Positions 1-12,405 of a stretch of 64,000 nucleotides of DNA are shown in pieces. A program made the translations under genes and the position numbers. Where the stretch lies: NCBI GenBank assembly GCA_964372215.1, contig CAYJQC010000002.1, positions 1-64,000 on the forward strand, given 5' to 3'. This stretch comes from DAIMFL01 sp964372215. GTDB taxonomy: Bacteria; Pseudomonadota; Alphaproteobacteria; Dongiales; Dongiaceae. Each line of letters opens with the position of its first letter. Position 1 is the stretch's first letter. A model generated the notes under the pieces. That model saw only the letters and a program-made list of their open reading frames with translations, did not search any database and was not told the origin of the DNA.

Positions 1-60
1 GCCCCCCGCCCCCCGGCGCCCCCCCCCGCCCCCCACCCCCCGCGGGGGGGGGGGGGGCGG
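1..60. other. G/C homopolymer stretch at window edge
   Basis: Almost uninterrupted runs of C followed by a run of about 15 G, with no coding potential. It is unlike the mixed GC-rich sequence that follows. A similar though milder G/C-run texture flanks the N gap near 38.95 kb, so a low-quality contig end is more likely than a biological element. Confidence 0.6.
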
Positions 61-120
61 AAACACATCGGCCGGCATTGCGCCGGCCGGAGGGAGTGGG
101 ATTGCCGCGATTCGGAAAGG

Positions 121-636
121 CTAAGGCTGGTCGGCCGGCTGCACGTAGACCAGCGGGCCGTCGGCGCTGGCGGGCTTCTGCGGCACGGCCGGCTGCGGCG
201 CCGCATGGAACACCATTTCGGTCGGCTGGCGGTCGGTCTCGAAGGGCGATTCCATCTGCACGCCGGTGCCCTGCTCCTCGGCCTCGCGCATCGCCTGCTG
301 AAGCTGCTCGGCGGCCTCCTGGCTCCACGGCAGGACATAGGCGCGCGGGCTATCGGCGCCTTCGAACTGCAGCCACAGGTAGATCGCGACGTTCTCCTTC
401 AGGCTGGCGGCGAGCACGGTCGCCTCGCCGGCATTGCGCTGCGCCCATTCCAGGTTCACCGGCTTCGGCTTGCTCAGGAGCTCGGCGTAGCTGGCATAGG
501 CGCTGGCGGACAGCAGGGCGGTGACCGCCACCGCCACGGACTTCATCCACAGCCGGCGCGGCGCCCAGATGGCGATGGCGGCCAGCGCGCTGGCCAGCAG
601 GACCGCGGCGCCGAACAGGTAGATCAGCTGGTCCAT
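121..636 (-). CDS. Hypothetical inner-membrane protein, third gene of an ExbB-type unit
   Basis: 171 aa. Two hydrophobic segments lie near the N-terminus (about residues 5-25 and 33-50). A soluble, probably periplasmic, region with no family I recognise follows; it ends in a Pro/Ala-rich tail. The start codon overlaps the stop of the upstream gene (ATGA at 635-638), so the two are almost certainly translationally coupled. The order channel protein, ExbD-like protein, then this protein suggests an accessory component of the same membrane complex. That role is inferred from position only. Confidence 0.7.
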   Translation of the reverse strand: MDQLIYLFGAAVLLASALAAIAIWAPRRLWMKSVAVAVTALLSASAYASYAELLSKPKPVNLEWAQRNAGEATVLAASLKENVAIYLWLQFEGADSPRAYVLPWSQEAAEQLQQAMREAEEQGTGVQMESPFETDRQPTEMVFHAAPQPAVPQKPASADGPLVYVQPADQP

Positions 637-1244
637 CAGCCCGCCCCGGCGGTGCGCAGCGGCTTTTGCAGGCTGTGCACGCTGCCGCGCTGGAGGTTGC
701 CGTCGGCGTCGAGCCGGAAGCGGAACGCGGTGATTTCCTCGTTCTCCTTGCGCAAGAGGACCGTGGTGGTCAAGAGCTGGTGCGTCGATTCGTCGGGCGC
801 GGACTTGACGCTGGCGACGACCTTGACCGGCACCGGGAAGGTGGCGCCGCCGGACCGGTACATGTGGACGTTCACCGTGTACTCGCCGGCGGCAATGCCG
901 CGGCTATAGGCGATCTCGTAGTTGAGGTCGGTCACGTCGGAGATCTTGCCGAGATCGTCGCGCAGCAGGTTGAAGCTGTCGCCGCCCTTGTTGGAATAGC
1001 CGACCGGCTTGTCGCCCGGCGCCTGCACCCAGAGGTCGACATCGGCGTCCAGCCCGTCGGGCCACTGGATCTCGATCACCACGTTGCCGGGCGCGCGGTC
1101 GCCGTCCTGGGTCTGCTTCGCCTCGGGGTTGATGAACGGCAGCACCAGGATGACGATCGCCACGAAGCCGGCGAGCGCCAGCATGATGGTGTCGCGGAAC
1201 ACCGTGCCGGTGTCGTCCTCGCCGAGCAGGTCAAGCCCGCCCAT
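636..1244 (-). CDS. ExbD-like single-span protein with a DUF2135-like periplasmic domain
   Basis: 202 aa. A short cytosolic N-terminus leads into one transmembrane helix (about residues 19-39), immediately preceded by an Asp (D18, in FRDTIML). ExbD, TolR and MotB have their proton-carrying Asp at this place. The rest is periplasmic and contains a DVDLWV..P.....YSN stretch (about residues 66-84) that resembles the beta-sandwich DUF2135 family, not the usual ExbD/TolR fold. It overlaps the 3' end of the ExbB-type gene by 14 nt and overlaps the next gene by ATGA. Most likely it is the stator partner of the neighbouring channel; the DUF2135 resemblance is by eye only. Confidence 0.65.
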   Translation of the reverse strand: MGGLDLLGEDDTGTVFRDTIMLALAGFVAIVILVLPFINPEAKQTQDGDRAPGNVVIEIQWPDGLDADVDLWVQAPGDKPVGYSNKGGDSFNLLRDDLGKISDVTDLNYEIAYSRGIAAGEYTVNVHMYRSGGATFPVPVKVVASVKSAPDESTHQLLTTTVLLRKENEEITAFRFRLDADGNLQRGSVHSLQKPLRTAGAG

Positions 1245-2004
1245 GGCGCTCCCCGAGATCGACCAGGGTGGTCAGCAGGTTGACGGTGCCGCCGGCCAGG
1301 ATCTGGAAGTTCACCATCAGCCAGATGTTGAGCACCGAGCCGATCAGGGTGGTGTACAGCGCCACCGACATGCCGGCGATCAGGGTAGAGACCATCGGCG
1401 TGATCGCCGAGGCGTCGCCACTGGTCTCGGGGTCGACGCCCGAGAGCGCCATGATGAAGCCGACCACGGTGCCGATCAGGCCGAGCAGCACCAGGCTGTT
1501 GGCGAAGAAGCGAACCACGCCGATACGGGTGACCAGCTTCAGCTTCAGCGACGAGGCGGCGAGCGCGCGGCTGTCGCCGCTTCGGCCCTTGACCTCGGAC
1601 ACGTAGCGCAGCGCCAGGGACGGCACCGGATGGAACGGATCGAAGCGGCGCGCCTTGTTGAGCTCGCTGCTGGTGCGCCAGATCTTCTGGCCGCAGAGCG
1701 CGAGTCCGACCAGGAACAGGGCGAAGATGCCGTGGGAAATGTAGGTCAGGTCGGAGGTCCAGGCGGCCGCGATCCAGCCCTGCATCCAGGCCCCGCCGAG
1801 CAGGGCGAAACCCATGACGTTGGCCAGGGCGAAGCGCAGCAGCAGGAAGTATTCGCGGGCGTCCGCCGGGGCGGTGCCGAGCGTCGCGAGCCGGCCCATC
1901 ATCGGGTACCGGACGATCTTGTCGCCGGACGGCGCGGCGTCGTCCGCGGCCGTTTCCGTACGGTTCATGTCCGTCCGGATGCTGTCCGCTGCAAGCTCGG
2001 CCAT
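1231..2004 (-). CDS. MotA/TolQ/ExbB family proton-channel protein
   Basis: 257 aa. Four hydrophobic segments are visible at about residues 55-80, 88-106, 165-190 and 205-232. The third carries the LGLIGTVVGF signature of the MotA/TolQ/ExbB family, and the fourth has the paired Thr-rich pattern expected at the channel. Family members use proton flow to drive work in the periplasm or at the outer membrane. It is the first gene of a three-gene unit, followed by an ExbD-like partner and a two-span protein. No TonB, Tol-Pal or flagellar gene is nearby, so the energised process is unknown. Confidence 0.85.
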   Translation of the reverse strand: MAELAADSIRTDMNRTETAADDAAPSGDKIVRYPMMGRLATLGTAPADAREYFLLLRFALANVMGFALLGGAWMQGWIAAAWTSDLTYISHGIFALFLVGLALCGQKIWRTSSELNKARRFDPFHPVPSLALRYVSEVKGRSGDSRALAASSLKLKLVTRIGVVRFFANSLVLLGLIGTVVGFIMALSGVDPETSGDASAITPMVSTLIAGMSVALYTTLIGSVLNIWLMVNFQILAGGTVNLLTTLVDLGERHGRA

Positions 2005-2459
2005 CGACTCCGTCCTTTCGAACTCAGCTACGCAGAATCCCGCCTCCCGGTTGTCCCCAGTGTCGTCCCCGAGCCGTTAACAAACGGAAAATTCAAGGCA
2101 AACAAAACCTTTGCATTCGCGGTAAACAGATTCCTACCGACCCCATAAATCCTTATAGGAATTCGGCTTTTTGGGCGGTGGCCGGATCCCGCAGCGCAGT
2201 ATGGATCGCGACCCAGGCCACCAGTGGCGGCCCAGCATCCGGGGCCCGGTCGGGGCTCGCGCATGGCATCGGCACAGGGCCAGGCGACCACGCTCGGCCG
2301 CGAATGCGAACTGCGGACTTGATCCGGGTGCAGCGAGGTCGAGCGACCGCTTCGGCCTGGAGTCGAGCGCCGCCGCGGGCGCCTCGCGTTGTCCTTGCCG
2401 ACCCGGTGCCAATCCTTGGGGCTCGGGCCGCGACGTCCCGCGGCGGCGGGCGCGGGCGG
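2005..2459. other. Intergenic region with AT-rich promoter-like patch
   Basis: 455 bases between two leftward genes. Positions about 2070-2165 are markedly AT-rich for this genome and include a small hairpin, CCGTT-AACA-AACGG, near 2075. This is the likely promoter of the ExbB-type unit, but no hexamer pair is good enough to name. The remainder (about 2170-2459) is GC-rich, and I see no supported gene in it. Confidence 0.5.
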
Positions 2460-3740
2460 CTACAGCTTGTCGCGCAGGCTGTAGTACAGCATGCCCAGCA
2501 CCTGGGCCGGCCGGCGCAGCAGGGTGCCGCCGGGGAAGTTGCGGTGCTCCAGGCCGGCGAACACGTCGAAGCGCTCGGCCTGGCCGGCGACCGCCTCGGC
2601 GATCAGCTTGCCGGCGAGGCCGGTCAGCGCCACGCCCTGGCCGGAGAAGCCGTGGGCGAAGTACAGGTTGCCGTCGAGCCGGCCGATCTGCGGCAGCCGG
2701 CTGAAGGTGATGGCGAGCCGGCCGCCCCAGCCGAACTCGATCCGCACGTCGGCGAGCTGCGGAAACACCCGCAGCATGTGCCGCCGCACGAAGGACGGGA
2801 TGTCGGCGGGATCGTCGCGCGAGTAGGTCTCGCCGCCGCCGAACAGCAGCCGGCGATCGGCCGACAGGCGGTAGTAGTCGACCACGAACTTGGTATCGTG
2901 CACCGCCACGTCGTCGGGGATCAGGGCGCCGGCGCGCGCCGCGCCCAGGGGCTCGGTGGCGATCACGTAGTTGTTGATCGGCATGATCGCGCCGGCGATG
3001 CGCGGCTCCAGCCGGCCGAGATAGGCATTGCCGGCCAGCACGACATGGCGCGCCTCGACCCGGCCCCTGGCCGTGGTCAGCGCCGGCGCGGCGCCGCCGG
3101 TGACGGCGGTCACCGGGCTCCTCTCGAAGATCCGCGCGCCGGCCGCCTCGGCGGCGCGGGCCAGGCCGAGCACATAGTTGAGCGGGTGCAGGTGAGCGGC
3201 GCCGGCATCGAGCATCCCGGCGCAATAGCGCGGCGAGTCGACCTTGGCGCGGGTCGCCGCGCGGTCGAGCAGCGTCAGCTCGTGGTAGCCGAAGACCGTT
3301 TCCGCGACCTCGAGCTCCTCGCGCATCCACCCGAGATCGCGCGGCTTCAGCGCCGCCAGCATGACCCCGGGCTTCCAGTCGCAGGCGATGGCATGGCGCT
3401 CGATGCGCTCGCGCACCATCGCCTTGGCCTCCTCGGCCATGTCGAACAGCCGCTTGGCCTGGTCCCGCCCGTAGCGGGCGAGCAGGTCGGCCGGGCCCAT
3501 GCGCAGCCCGGTATTGACCTGTCCGCCGTTGCGGCCGGAGGCGCCCCAGCCGACCCGCGCCGCCTCCAGCAGCACCACCTGGTAGCCGCGCTCCGCCAGG
3601 TGCAGCGCCGCCGACAGGCCGGTGAAGCCGCCGCCGACCACGGCGACGTCGCAGTCGACCGTCCCCTCCAGGGCGGGGCGGTCGACGAGGCCAGCAGCGG
3701 TGGCGAGGTAATAGGAGGGAACGTGCTCGGCAGGCTGCAT
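2460..3740 (-). CDS. FAD-dependent amine oxidase, gamma-glutamylputrescine oxidase (PuuB)-like
   Basis: 426 aa, typical for the DAO family. The N-terminus begins PAEHVPSYY, characteristic of PuuB-type oxidases. A dinucleotide-binding GGGFTGLSAA motif follows at about residues 36-45, and then GWGASGRNGGQV. The C-terminus has the FAD-closing GFSGQGVA segment. Such enzymes oxidise gamma-glutamylputrescine or related secondary amines to aldehyde, ammonia and H2O2. No puuA, puuC or puuD is adjacent, so the exact amine is uncertain. It stands alone, divergent from the PAS-domain gene. Confidence 0.82.
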   Translation of the reverse strand: MQPAEHVPSYYLATAAGLVDRPALEGTVDCDVAVVGGGFTGLSAALHLAERGYQVVLLEAARVGWGASGRNGGQVNTGLRMGPADLLARYGRDQAKRLFDMAEEAKAMVRERIERHAIACDWKPGVMLAALKPRDLGWMREELEVAETVFGYHELTLLDRAATRAKVDSPRYCAGMLDAGAAHLHPLNYVLGLARAAEAAGARIFERSPVTAVTGGAAPALTTARGRVEARHVVLAGNAYLGRLEPRIAGAIMPINNYVIATEPLGAARAGALIPDDVAVHDTKFVVDYYRLSADRRLLFGGGETYSRDDPADIPSFVRRHMLRVFPQLADVRIEFGWGGRLAITFSRLPQIGRLDGNLYFAHGFSGQGVALTGLAGKLIAEAVAGQAERFDVFAGLEHRNFPGGTLLRRPAQVLGMLYYSLRDKL

Positions 3741-3881
3741 GGTGGAACTATCCTATCCCGGCCCAGGGCGCGTGGTCACGCTCCGGCCGGCAGGGCTGGC
3801 CGTCGGTCGGAAATCAATCGCCAGTGGAGGGCGCGATGTGCCCATGGTATGCTTGATGATCCGCTCCTGCCGAACCTCAGC

Positions 3882-4355
3882 ATGCCCTTCGAAATCGACG
3901 ACCGCCGCCTCCCCGAGCCGCTCGCAGCCGCCGACAACGCGCCCATGCGGCGGCTTTTCCGCTACTGGTCGTCGAAACGCCGGGATGGGCGCTTGCCGTC
4001 GCGTCGCGGCATCGACCCGACCGAGATTCCGGCGCTGCTGCCCTGGCTGTTCCTGATCGACGTCCTGCCCGGCCCGCCGGCGCGCTTCCGCTTCCGCCTG
4101 GTCGGCACGCGCATCGCCGCCGTGGAGGGCGAGCATCGCGGCCGGTATCTCGACGAGTATGGCGAGCTCAACAAGAACCCGGCGGTGCTGCAGCACTACG
4201 AGGACGCCTGCCGGGGTGTGATCTATCTGCGCGACAACACGCTGGTGTGGCGGGATCGCGACCATGTCGACTACACGGTGCTGCTGCTGCCGCTCGCCGA
4301 GGACGGCGCGACGGTCGACACGCTGCTGGGCTACTCGCTGTATCGCAACGCCTGA
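3882..4355 (+). CDS. PAS-domain protein (PAS_5-like)
   Basis: 157 aa from this start. An in-frame ATG 33 nt upstream (3849) is equally possible, since neither has a convincing ribosome-binding site. The pattern LRRLFRYW-like helix, ..ALLPWLFLIDV, FRFRLVGTRI, a glycine-rich turn and YTVLLLPLAEDG matches the single PAS domains common in Rhodospirillales, which are usually annotated as PAS_5. Such proteins sense or bind small ligands, but no output domain is attached here, so the partner is unknown. It is convergent with prfC. Confidence 0.75.
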   Translation: MPFEIDDRRLPEPLAAADNAPMRRLFRYWSSKRRDGRLPSRRGIDPTEIPALLPWLFLIDVLPGPPARFRFRLVGTRIAAVEGEHRGRYLDEYGELNKNPAVLQHYEDACRGVIYLRDNTLVWRDRDHVDYTVLLLPLAEDGATVDTLLGYSLYRNA

Positions 4356-4375
4356 GCGCCGCCGCCGCCGACCGC

Positions 4376-5965
<1,590 letters not shown>

Positions 5966-6148
5966 GGATCTGTCTGGAATGGCTGGGGGGCTCGCGTCAG
6001 GCGCAGAAAATAGGCGCTTTCCCGGGCCGATCAAGCCCGCAATCCCCGAGGCGAGGGGACCCGGCCGGGACCCCGGCCCCGGCGGTTGCGCCCCCGGCTC
6101 TCGCCCGGCACAGTGCCGGGCATCCGGATCGCCCCTTCCCCGAGTCGC

Positions 6149-7984
<1,836 letters not shown>

Positions 7985-8010
7985 CCGGGACCTTGCCGGC
8001 GATGCCGGTG

Positions 8011-8376
8011 CTACGCCGCGACGATCCAATCGCGCGCGCCCGAGGCATCCGAGGTTGGAAAGACCCTCACGTCGCCGGGAATCAGGAAGCCGAACGCCAC
8101 AATTGAGTGTCTGATCCAGCCGACGTCGGTGACGACGGCGATCCGCTCCCAGCGCAGAAGATGCTCGATGCCGACCTTGAAGTCCTGCCAAACGGCGCCG
8201 GGATCGAATCCAGCGAAATCGCTGCCGATCAGATAGTAGAGCCGGACCTTGTCGTGCCGTTCGAGCGCCGTCTCGACAGCTGGCACGAGGACCGCCTCAT
8301 AGTCGCGCCGGGTGACATGTCCCTTGCATTCGAGTGCGACGATGTTGTCGGGGAATCCGGTCAGGGATGTGATCAT
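8011..8376 (-). CDS. SpoIIAA-like STAS/SEC14-type domain protein
   Basis: 121 aa from the ATG at 8376, which has an AGGAGG sequence 6 nt upstream. A farther in-frame ATG at 8394 would place that ribosome-binding site inside the coding sequence, so the shorter form is preferred. The fold signature (beta-strands, KVRLYYLIG, FKVGIEHLLRWERIAVVTDVGWIRH) matches the SpoIIAA-like family (formerly DUF3478). Members are small cytosolic proteins of unclear, possibly lipid-binding or regulatory, function. It is convergent with recQ. Confidence 0.82.
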   Translation of the reverse strand: MITSLTGFPDNIVALECKGHVTRRDYEAVLVPAVETALERHDKVRLYYLIGSDFAGFDPGAVWQDFKVGIEHLLRWERIAVVTDVGWIRHSIVAFGFLIPGDVRVFPTSDASGARDWIVAA

Positions 8377-8440
8377 GCTGTCCTCCTGAGCCAATCATGC
8401 GCAAGCGGCACGGCTTCGAGAATCGTGCGCGCTGCCGGTC

Positions 8441-8884
8441 TCAACGCCGCGGCACCACCAGGTTGCCGACGAAGACCTGCACCGGCTCGTCGTTCTGGTT
8501 GAGCGTGGTCGTCCGCAATTTGACCAGCCCCTGCTGCGGCCGCGACTTCGACGGCCGCACCTCCAGCACTTCGCTTTCGGTGTGCAGCTCGTCGCCGGGG
8601 CGCACCGGCCGCGGCCAGCGCAGCTCGTCGCAGCCGGCACCGATGATGCCGCCGGCGATCTCGAGCTCGCCCTCGACCAGCAGCCGCATGGTGAGCGCCG
8701 CCGTATGCCAGCCGCTGGCCGCCAGCCCGCCGAACATCGAGCCGCGCGCGGCATCCTCGTCGAGATGGAACGGCTGCGGATCGAACGCGGCGGCGAAGTC
8801 CTTGATCTCCGTGGCCTCGACCGTGATCCGGCCGGAGCCGAAGACCTGGCCGACGGCGATGTCCTCGAGATACCGTTCGCTCAT
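8441..8884 (-). CDS. MaoC-family hot-dog dehydratase/hydratase
   Basis: 147 aa. The hot-dog signature is visible: DPQPFHLDEDAAR (with the catalytic-type Asp/His pair), GLAASGWHTAALTMRLLV, then RPGDELHTESEVLEVRPSKS and GLVKLRTTTLNQNDEPV. MaoC-like proteins hydrate 2-enoyl-CoA thioesters in fatty-acid, polyhydroxyalkanoate or dicarboxylate pathways. Without an attached or adjacent dehydrogenase the substrate cannot be named. It is a stand-alone gene, divergent from the secreted protein to its right. Confidence 0.88.
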   Translation of the reverse strand: MSERYLEDIAVGQVFGSGRITVEATEIKDFAAAFDPQPFHLDEDAARGSMFGGLAASGWHTAALTMRLLVEGELEIAGGIIGAGCDELRWPRPVRPGDELHTESEVLEVRPSKSRPQQGLVKLRTTTLNQNDEPVQVFVGNLVVPRR

Positions 8885-9074
8885 GGTCGCTGTCCGGTGG
8901 TTGTTATGGCGTCCGCGACCACCCGGCCGCCGGACTGCGCCAACCTTGCCATGACGGGGCACCGGGCGTCCCGCGCGACGCGCCACAGGTCGATCAGTGC
9001 GATGGCCAGCTTGCGACCGCTGTGGCAGGCTGAGCCTCCGATCCGGTCGCACAGAAGGGGGCCTCGGACTCCTC

Positions 9075-9923
9075 ATGATCTTCCGATTTTCCGCCTTCCC
9101 CGCCCTGGCCACGGCCCTCGCACTGATGCTCGCCGGGGCGCCGGCATCGGCCGAATCGGGCCGCGACGGCGCCGCGCGGACCGTGCAGCAACCGTCGGCG
9201 CCGCCGGCGGCGGAGCCCGCCCAGCCGGCCGCCCTGCCGCGCAGCCCGATGCCGGTGCAGGCGCTCGATCTCGGCGCGCGCGGCCGGATCGAGGCGCCGC
9301 CGCTGCTCGGCCAATGCGCCATCATCGACCAGGGGATCATCGCCCGCACCCTGATCGATTCGATGCGCGCGTCGCTCGGCCCGGACGGCATTCCCATCGG
9401 CTTTTCCACCGATTGCGCCTGGCTCGAGCGGGTCGCGCGGAATCCGCTCGCCGTGTCGCCGTTTCCCACACTTTATATCGCCATCGTATTCGTCGACGAG
9501 GACGGCGGCCCGCCGAGCATCGACGTCGACCGCGCGACCTACGTGTCTGCGCTCGGCGCCATGCTCGACGGCGACGAGGGCAAGCGCATTTTCGACGAGA
9601 GCGCCGCCGAGTCCGAAGCGATGGCCGTCCGGATTCTCGAGTCGCTGGTGCCGCAGTTCGAGAGCACGTTCGATCCGGATTACCAGATCCGGCCGCTGAG
9701 CGAGGACGACATCGCCGTCTACATCTCCCAACTCATGCACTACGAGAGTTCCGGCCGCGACCGGACCCTGGCATCAGTGGCCGCGCTCACCTTGATCGGG
9801 CAGTGGCCGGTCGCGGTGATGGCTTGGTCCTACGTCGACTCGCCCGACGACGCGGCCCGCATGTTCGAGCAGTCGCGGCGCTATGCCCGCCACCTGATCG
9901 CGGTCAACGAGGGCGGGATCTAG
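9075..9923 (+). CDS. Secreted protein of unknown function
   Basis: 282 aa. The start at 9075 gives a clean signal peptide (hydrophobic stretch ending LAGAPASAES). A Pro/Ala-rich linker follows, and then a folded domain containing two Cys (in LGQCAI and STDCAW). I do not recognise the family. Acidic patches and a mixed helix composition suggest a soluble periplasmic or exported protein. No operon partner is apparent. Confidence 0.7.
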   Translation: MIFRFSAFPALATALALMLAGAPASAESGRDGAARTVQQPSAPPAAEPAQPAALPRSPMPVQALDLGARGRIEAPPLLGQCAIIDQGIIARTLIDSMRASLGPDGIPIGFSTDCAWLERVARNPLAVSPFPTLYIAIVFVDEDGGPPSIDVDRATYVSALGAMLDGDEGKRIFDESAAESEAMAVRILESLVPQFESTFDPDYQIRPLSEDDIAVYISQLMHYESSGRDRTLASVAALTLIGQWPVAVMAWSYVDSPDDAARMFEQSRRYARHLIAVNEGGI

Positions 9924-10272
9924 GAAGCCCATAGCGCGACCTCGGCACCGCCGAAGCGATTTGCCCTAGCCGGCCGGCGGCACTTTTTCGGGTTTCGGTT
10001 TCGGTATAGGCTGCGGACCGAAGCGGTCTGCCGGCGACGCCGCCGAGGCCGTGGGATGGAGGCCGCATGGCCGGCAGGATGCCGGACATGGTTCGCCCGC
10101 CAGGACGGCCCGACCTTCTGCGATGCCGACCGTCGGCCCACCCATTCTTCCCGACCGGTCACCCGGCGCGCGCCGCCCGGCCCGGGTCGGCGTCTGCGCG
10201 GACGCGGACACGACGCGCGACGCGCATGAAATCTGGTCGAACGACATCGGCGCGCCACATGGGGAGGAAGCC
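9924..10272. other. Intergenic region upstream of the protease-hydrolase fusion
   Basis: 349 bases. Around 9985-10012 is a T-rich, CGGTTTCGGTTTCGG-like stretch, unusual for this genome, that could be a terminator tail of the upstream gene or part of a promoter. Open frames in the rest have no family resemblance. The useful signal is at its end, GGGAGGA at 10262-10268, which positions the TTG start of the next gene. Confidence 0.4.
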
Positions 10273-12300
10273 TTGGCCAAGACAGCAGCCGCAGCCAGCC
10301 GCGCCAAGAAGCGCAATCTCGACGCCCTGCCGGATACCGTCGACTTCCGCGACCGCATGTACGTGCCGACCCTGGTGGAGGTGCGGCCGGAGATGCCGCT
10401 GGCGCGCTGGCGCACGCTCAAGGTGCCGATCCTCGACCAGGGCGCCGAGGGCGCCTGCACCGGCTTCGGCCTGGCCACCGTGGCCAACTACCTGCTGCGC
10501 CAGATCGGCAAGCCGGCCGACGCCTCGCCGGTCAGCCCGCGGATGATCTACGAGATGGCCAAGCGCTATGACGAATGGCCGGGCGAGAACTACGACGGCT
10601 CGAGCGCGCGCGGCGCCATGAAGGGCTGGCACAAGCACGGCATCTGCGCCGAGCGCACCTGGCCTTACGACCCCAAGAGGAGCGACCGCGAGCTGTCGCA
10701 GCCGCGCGCCGTCGACGCGCTGCGCCGGCCGCTCGGCGCCTATTTCCGCGTCAACCACGGCGATCTCGTGGCCATGCACAGCGCCATCACCGAGGCCGGC
10801 GCGCTGTTCGCCACCTCGAGCGTGCACGAGGGCTGGGACAAGGTCGACACCCGCACCGGCATCATCCCGTTCAAGGGGGAGCTGCTGGGCGGCCATGCCT
10901 TCGCCATCATCGGCTATGACACCGAAGGCTTCTGGATCCAGAATTCCTGGGGCAAGGGCTGGGGCCGCGCCGGCTTCGCCCGCATCGCCTATGACGACTG
11001 GCTGAAGAACGGCCTCGACGTCTGGGTGGCACGGCTCGGCGTGCCGATCGAGCTGCACCAGGAGAACGCCACCGCGGCCATGCGCGCCGCCGCGCCCCAG
11101 GCCTATGAGGGGCAAACGTTCTGCGCCCTGCGACCGCACATCGTCAGCATCGGCAATGACGGGCGGCTGCGCGACACCGGGACCTTCGGCACCAACGCCG
11201 GCCAGATCAAGACCATGATCGGCCGCGAGCTGGCGAAGTCGACCGCCGGCTGGCCGACGCGTCGGGTGCTGCTCTATGCCCATGGCGGGCTGGTCGACGA
11301 GGCCTCGGCGATCCAGCGGGTCGCCGACTACCGCCAGACGCTGCTCGAGGCAAAGATCTTCCCGGTCTCGTTCATCTGGAAGTCGGACTACTGGACCACC
11401 CTGCGCAACATTCTCTCCGACGCGCTCGGGCGGCGCCGGCCGGAAGGCATTCTCGACACCGCCAAGGACTTCATGCTCGACCGGCTCGACGACACCATCG
11501 AGCCGATCGCCCGCGCGTTCTCCGGCAAGGCCGCCTGGGACGAGATGAAGGAGAACGCGCTCGGCGCCACGACCGACCCCGAGGGCGGCGCGCGGCTGGT
11601 GCTGCGGGAGCTGGTCAAGCTCGGCAAGCTCGAAATCCACGTGGTCGCGCACAGCGCCGGCGCCATCTTCATGGCGCCGCTGCTGCAGCTCCTGACCGCC
11701 AAGGGCAAGATCGCCGACGGACCGATGAAGGGCGCCCAGGGCCTCGGCCAGTCGGTGGCGAGTTGCACCCTGTGGGCGCCGGCCTGCACGGTCGAGCTGT
11801 TCGAACAGGCCTATGTCCCCGGGATCAAGTCGGGCGCGATCGGCAACGCCGCGCTGTTCACCTTGAACGACCGGGCCGAGCAGGACGACGACTGCGCCGG
11901 GATCTATCACAAGTCGCTGCTCTATCTCGTCAGCCGCGCCTTCGAGGCGCGGGCGCGCATCGCCGGCGCGAAGGGGCGCGACCAGGGCGTGCCGGTTCTC
12001 GGCCTGGCGCGCAGCATCGAGGGTTCCGCGACCCTTTCCGCGCTGCGGAAATCCGGCAAGCTCGCCTGGATCACGGCGCCGAACGAATCCGCCGATCCGC
12101 TGCAGGCTTCGCGCGCCACCCATCACGGCGATTTCGACGACGACAAGGCGACCCTGCAGGCCAGCTTCGGCCGCATCCTCGTGGCCGGCGGCAAGACCGG
12201 CGCCGCGGCGACGGGGGACGGAAAAATGCTGGAGCTGCGCGACCTGCAGCAACAGACCCGCGCCCGCCGCCAGCACCTGGACCAGATGGCGCGGCGGTAA
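10273..12300 (+). CDS. Papain-like (C1) cysteine protease fused to an alpha/beta hydrolase
   Basis: 675 aa from a TTG start 5 nt after GGAGGA; longer in-frame starts exist but lack such a site. Residues about 15-255 form a C1 peptidase domain. Catalytic Cys62 lies in QGAEGACTGFG, His208 in GGHAFAIIGYD, and Asn224 in IQNSWGKGWG. Residues about 330-560 look like an alpha/beta hydrolase: LLYAHGGLVDEAS for the oxyanion region and VAHSAGA with nucleophile Ser461. No signal peptide is seen at this start, so a cytosolic location is likely unless a non-classical route is used. The pairing of two hydrolytic domains in one chain is unusual. Substrates are unknown. Confidence 0.85.
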   Translation: MAKTAAAASRAKKRNLDALPDTVDFRDRMYVPTLVEVRPEMPLARWRTLKVPILDQGAEGACTGFGLATVANYLLRQIGKPADASPVSPRMIYEMAKRYDEWPGENYDGSSARGAMKGWHKHGICAERTWPYDPKRSDRELSQPRAVDALRRPLGAYFRVNHGDLVAMHSAITEAGALFATSSVHEGWDKVDTRTGIIPFKGELLGGHAFAIIGYDTEGFWIQNSWGKGWGRAGFARIAYDDWLKNGLDVWVARLGVPIELHQENATAAMRAAAPQAYEGQTFCALRPHIVSIGNDGRLRDTGTFGTNAGQIKTMIGRELAKSTAGWPTRRVLLYAHGGLVDEASAIQRVADYRQTLLEAKIFPVSFIWKSDYWTTLRNILSDALGRRRPEGILDTAKDFMLDRLDDTIEPIARAFSGKAAWDEMKENALGATTDPEGGARLVLRELVKLGKLEIHVVAHSAGAIFMAPLLQLLTAKGKIADGPMKGAQGLGQSVASCTLWAPACTVELFEQAYVPGIKSGAIGNAALFTLNDRAEQDDDCAGIYHKSLLYLVSRAFEARARIAGAKGRDQGVPVLGLARSIEGSATLSALRKSGKLAWITAPNESADPLQASRATHHGDFDDDKATLQASFGRILVAGGKTGAAATGDGKMLELRDLQQQTRARRQHLDQMARR

Positions 12301-12405
12301 CCCTGGTCTGCGTCTCATTGTCGGGATTGAGCCGAGACTGGCGATCGCCCATCCTGGGCGCGCCGCGATCGTACGTGCCCGCGTATTAGCCCGGAGTTCT
12401 CCGCC

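Noticed and set aside
2178..4355. Long rightward open frame (725 codons) across the amine oxidase gene
   Set aside because: Most of it is antisense to the PuuB-type oxidase. Only the last 157-168 codons encode a recognisable protein (the PAS domain), and they have their own start.
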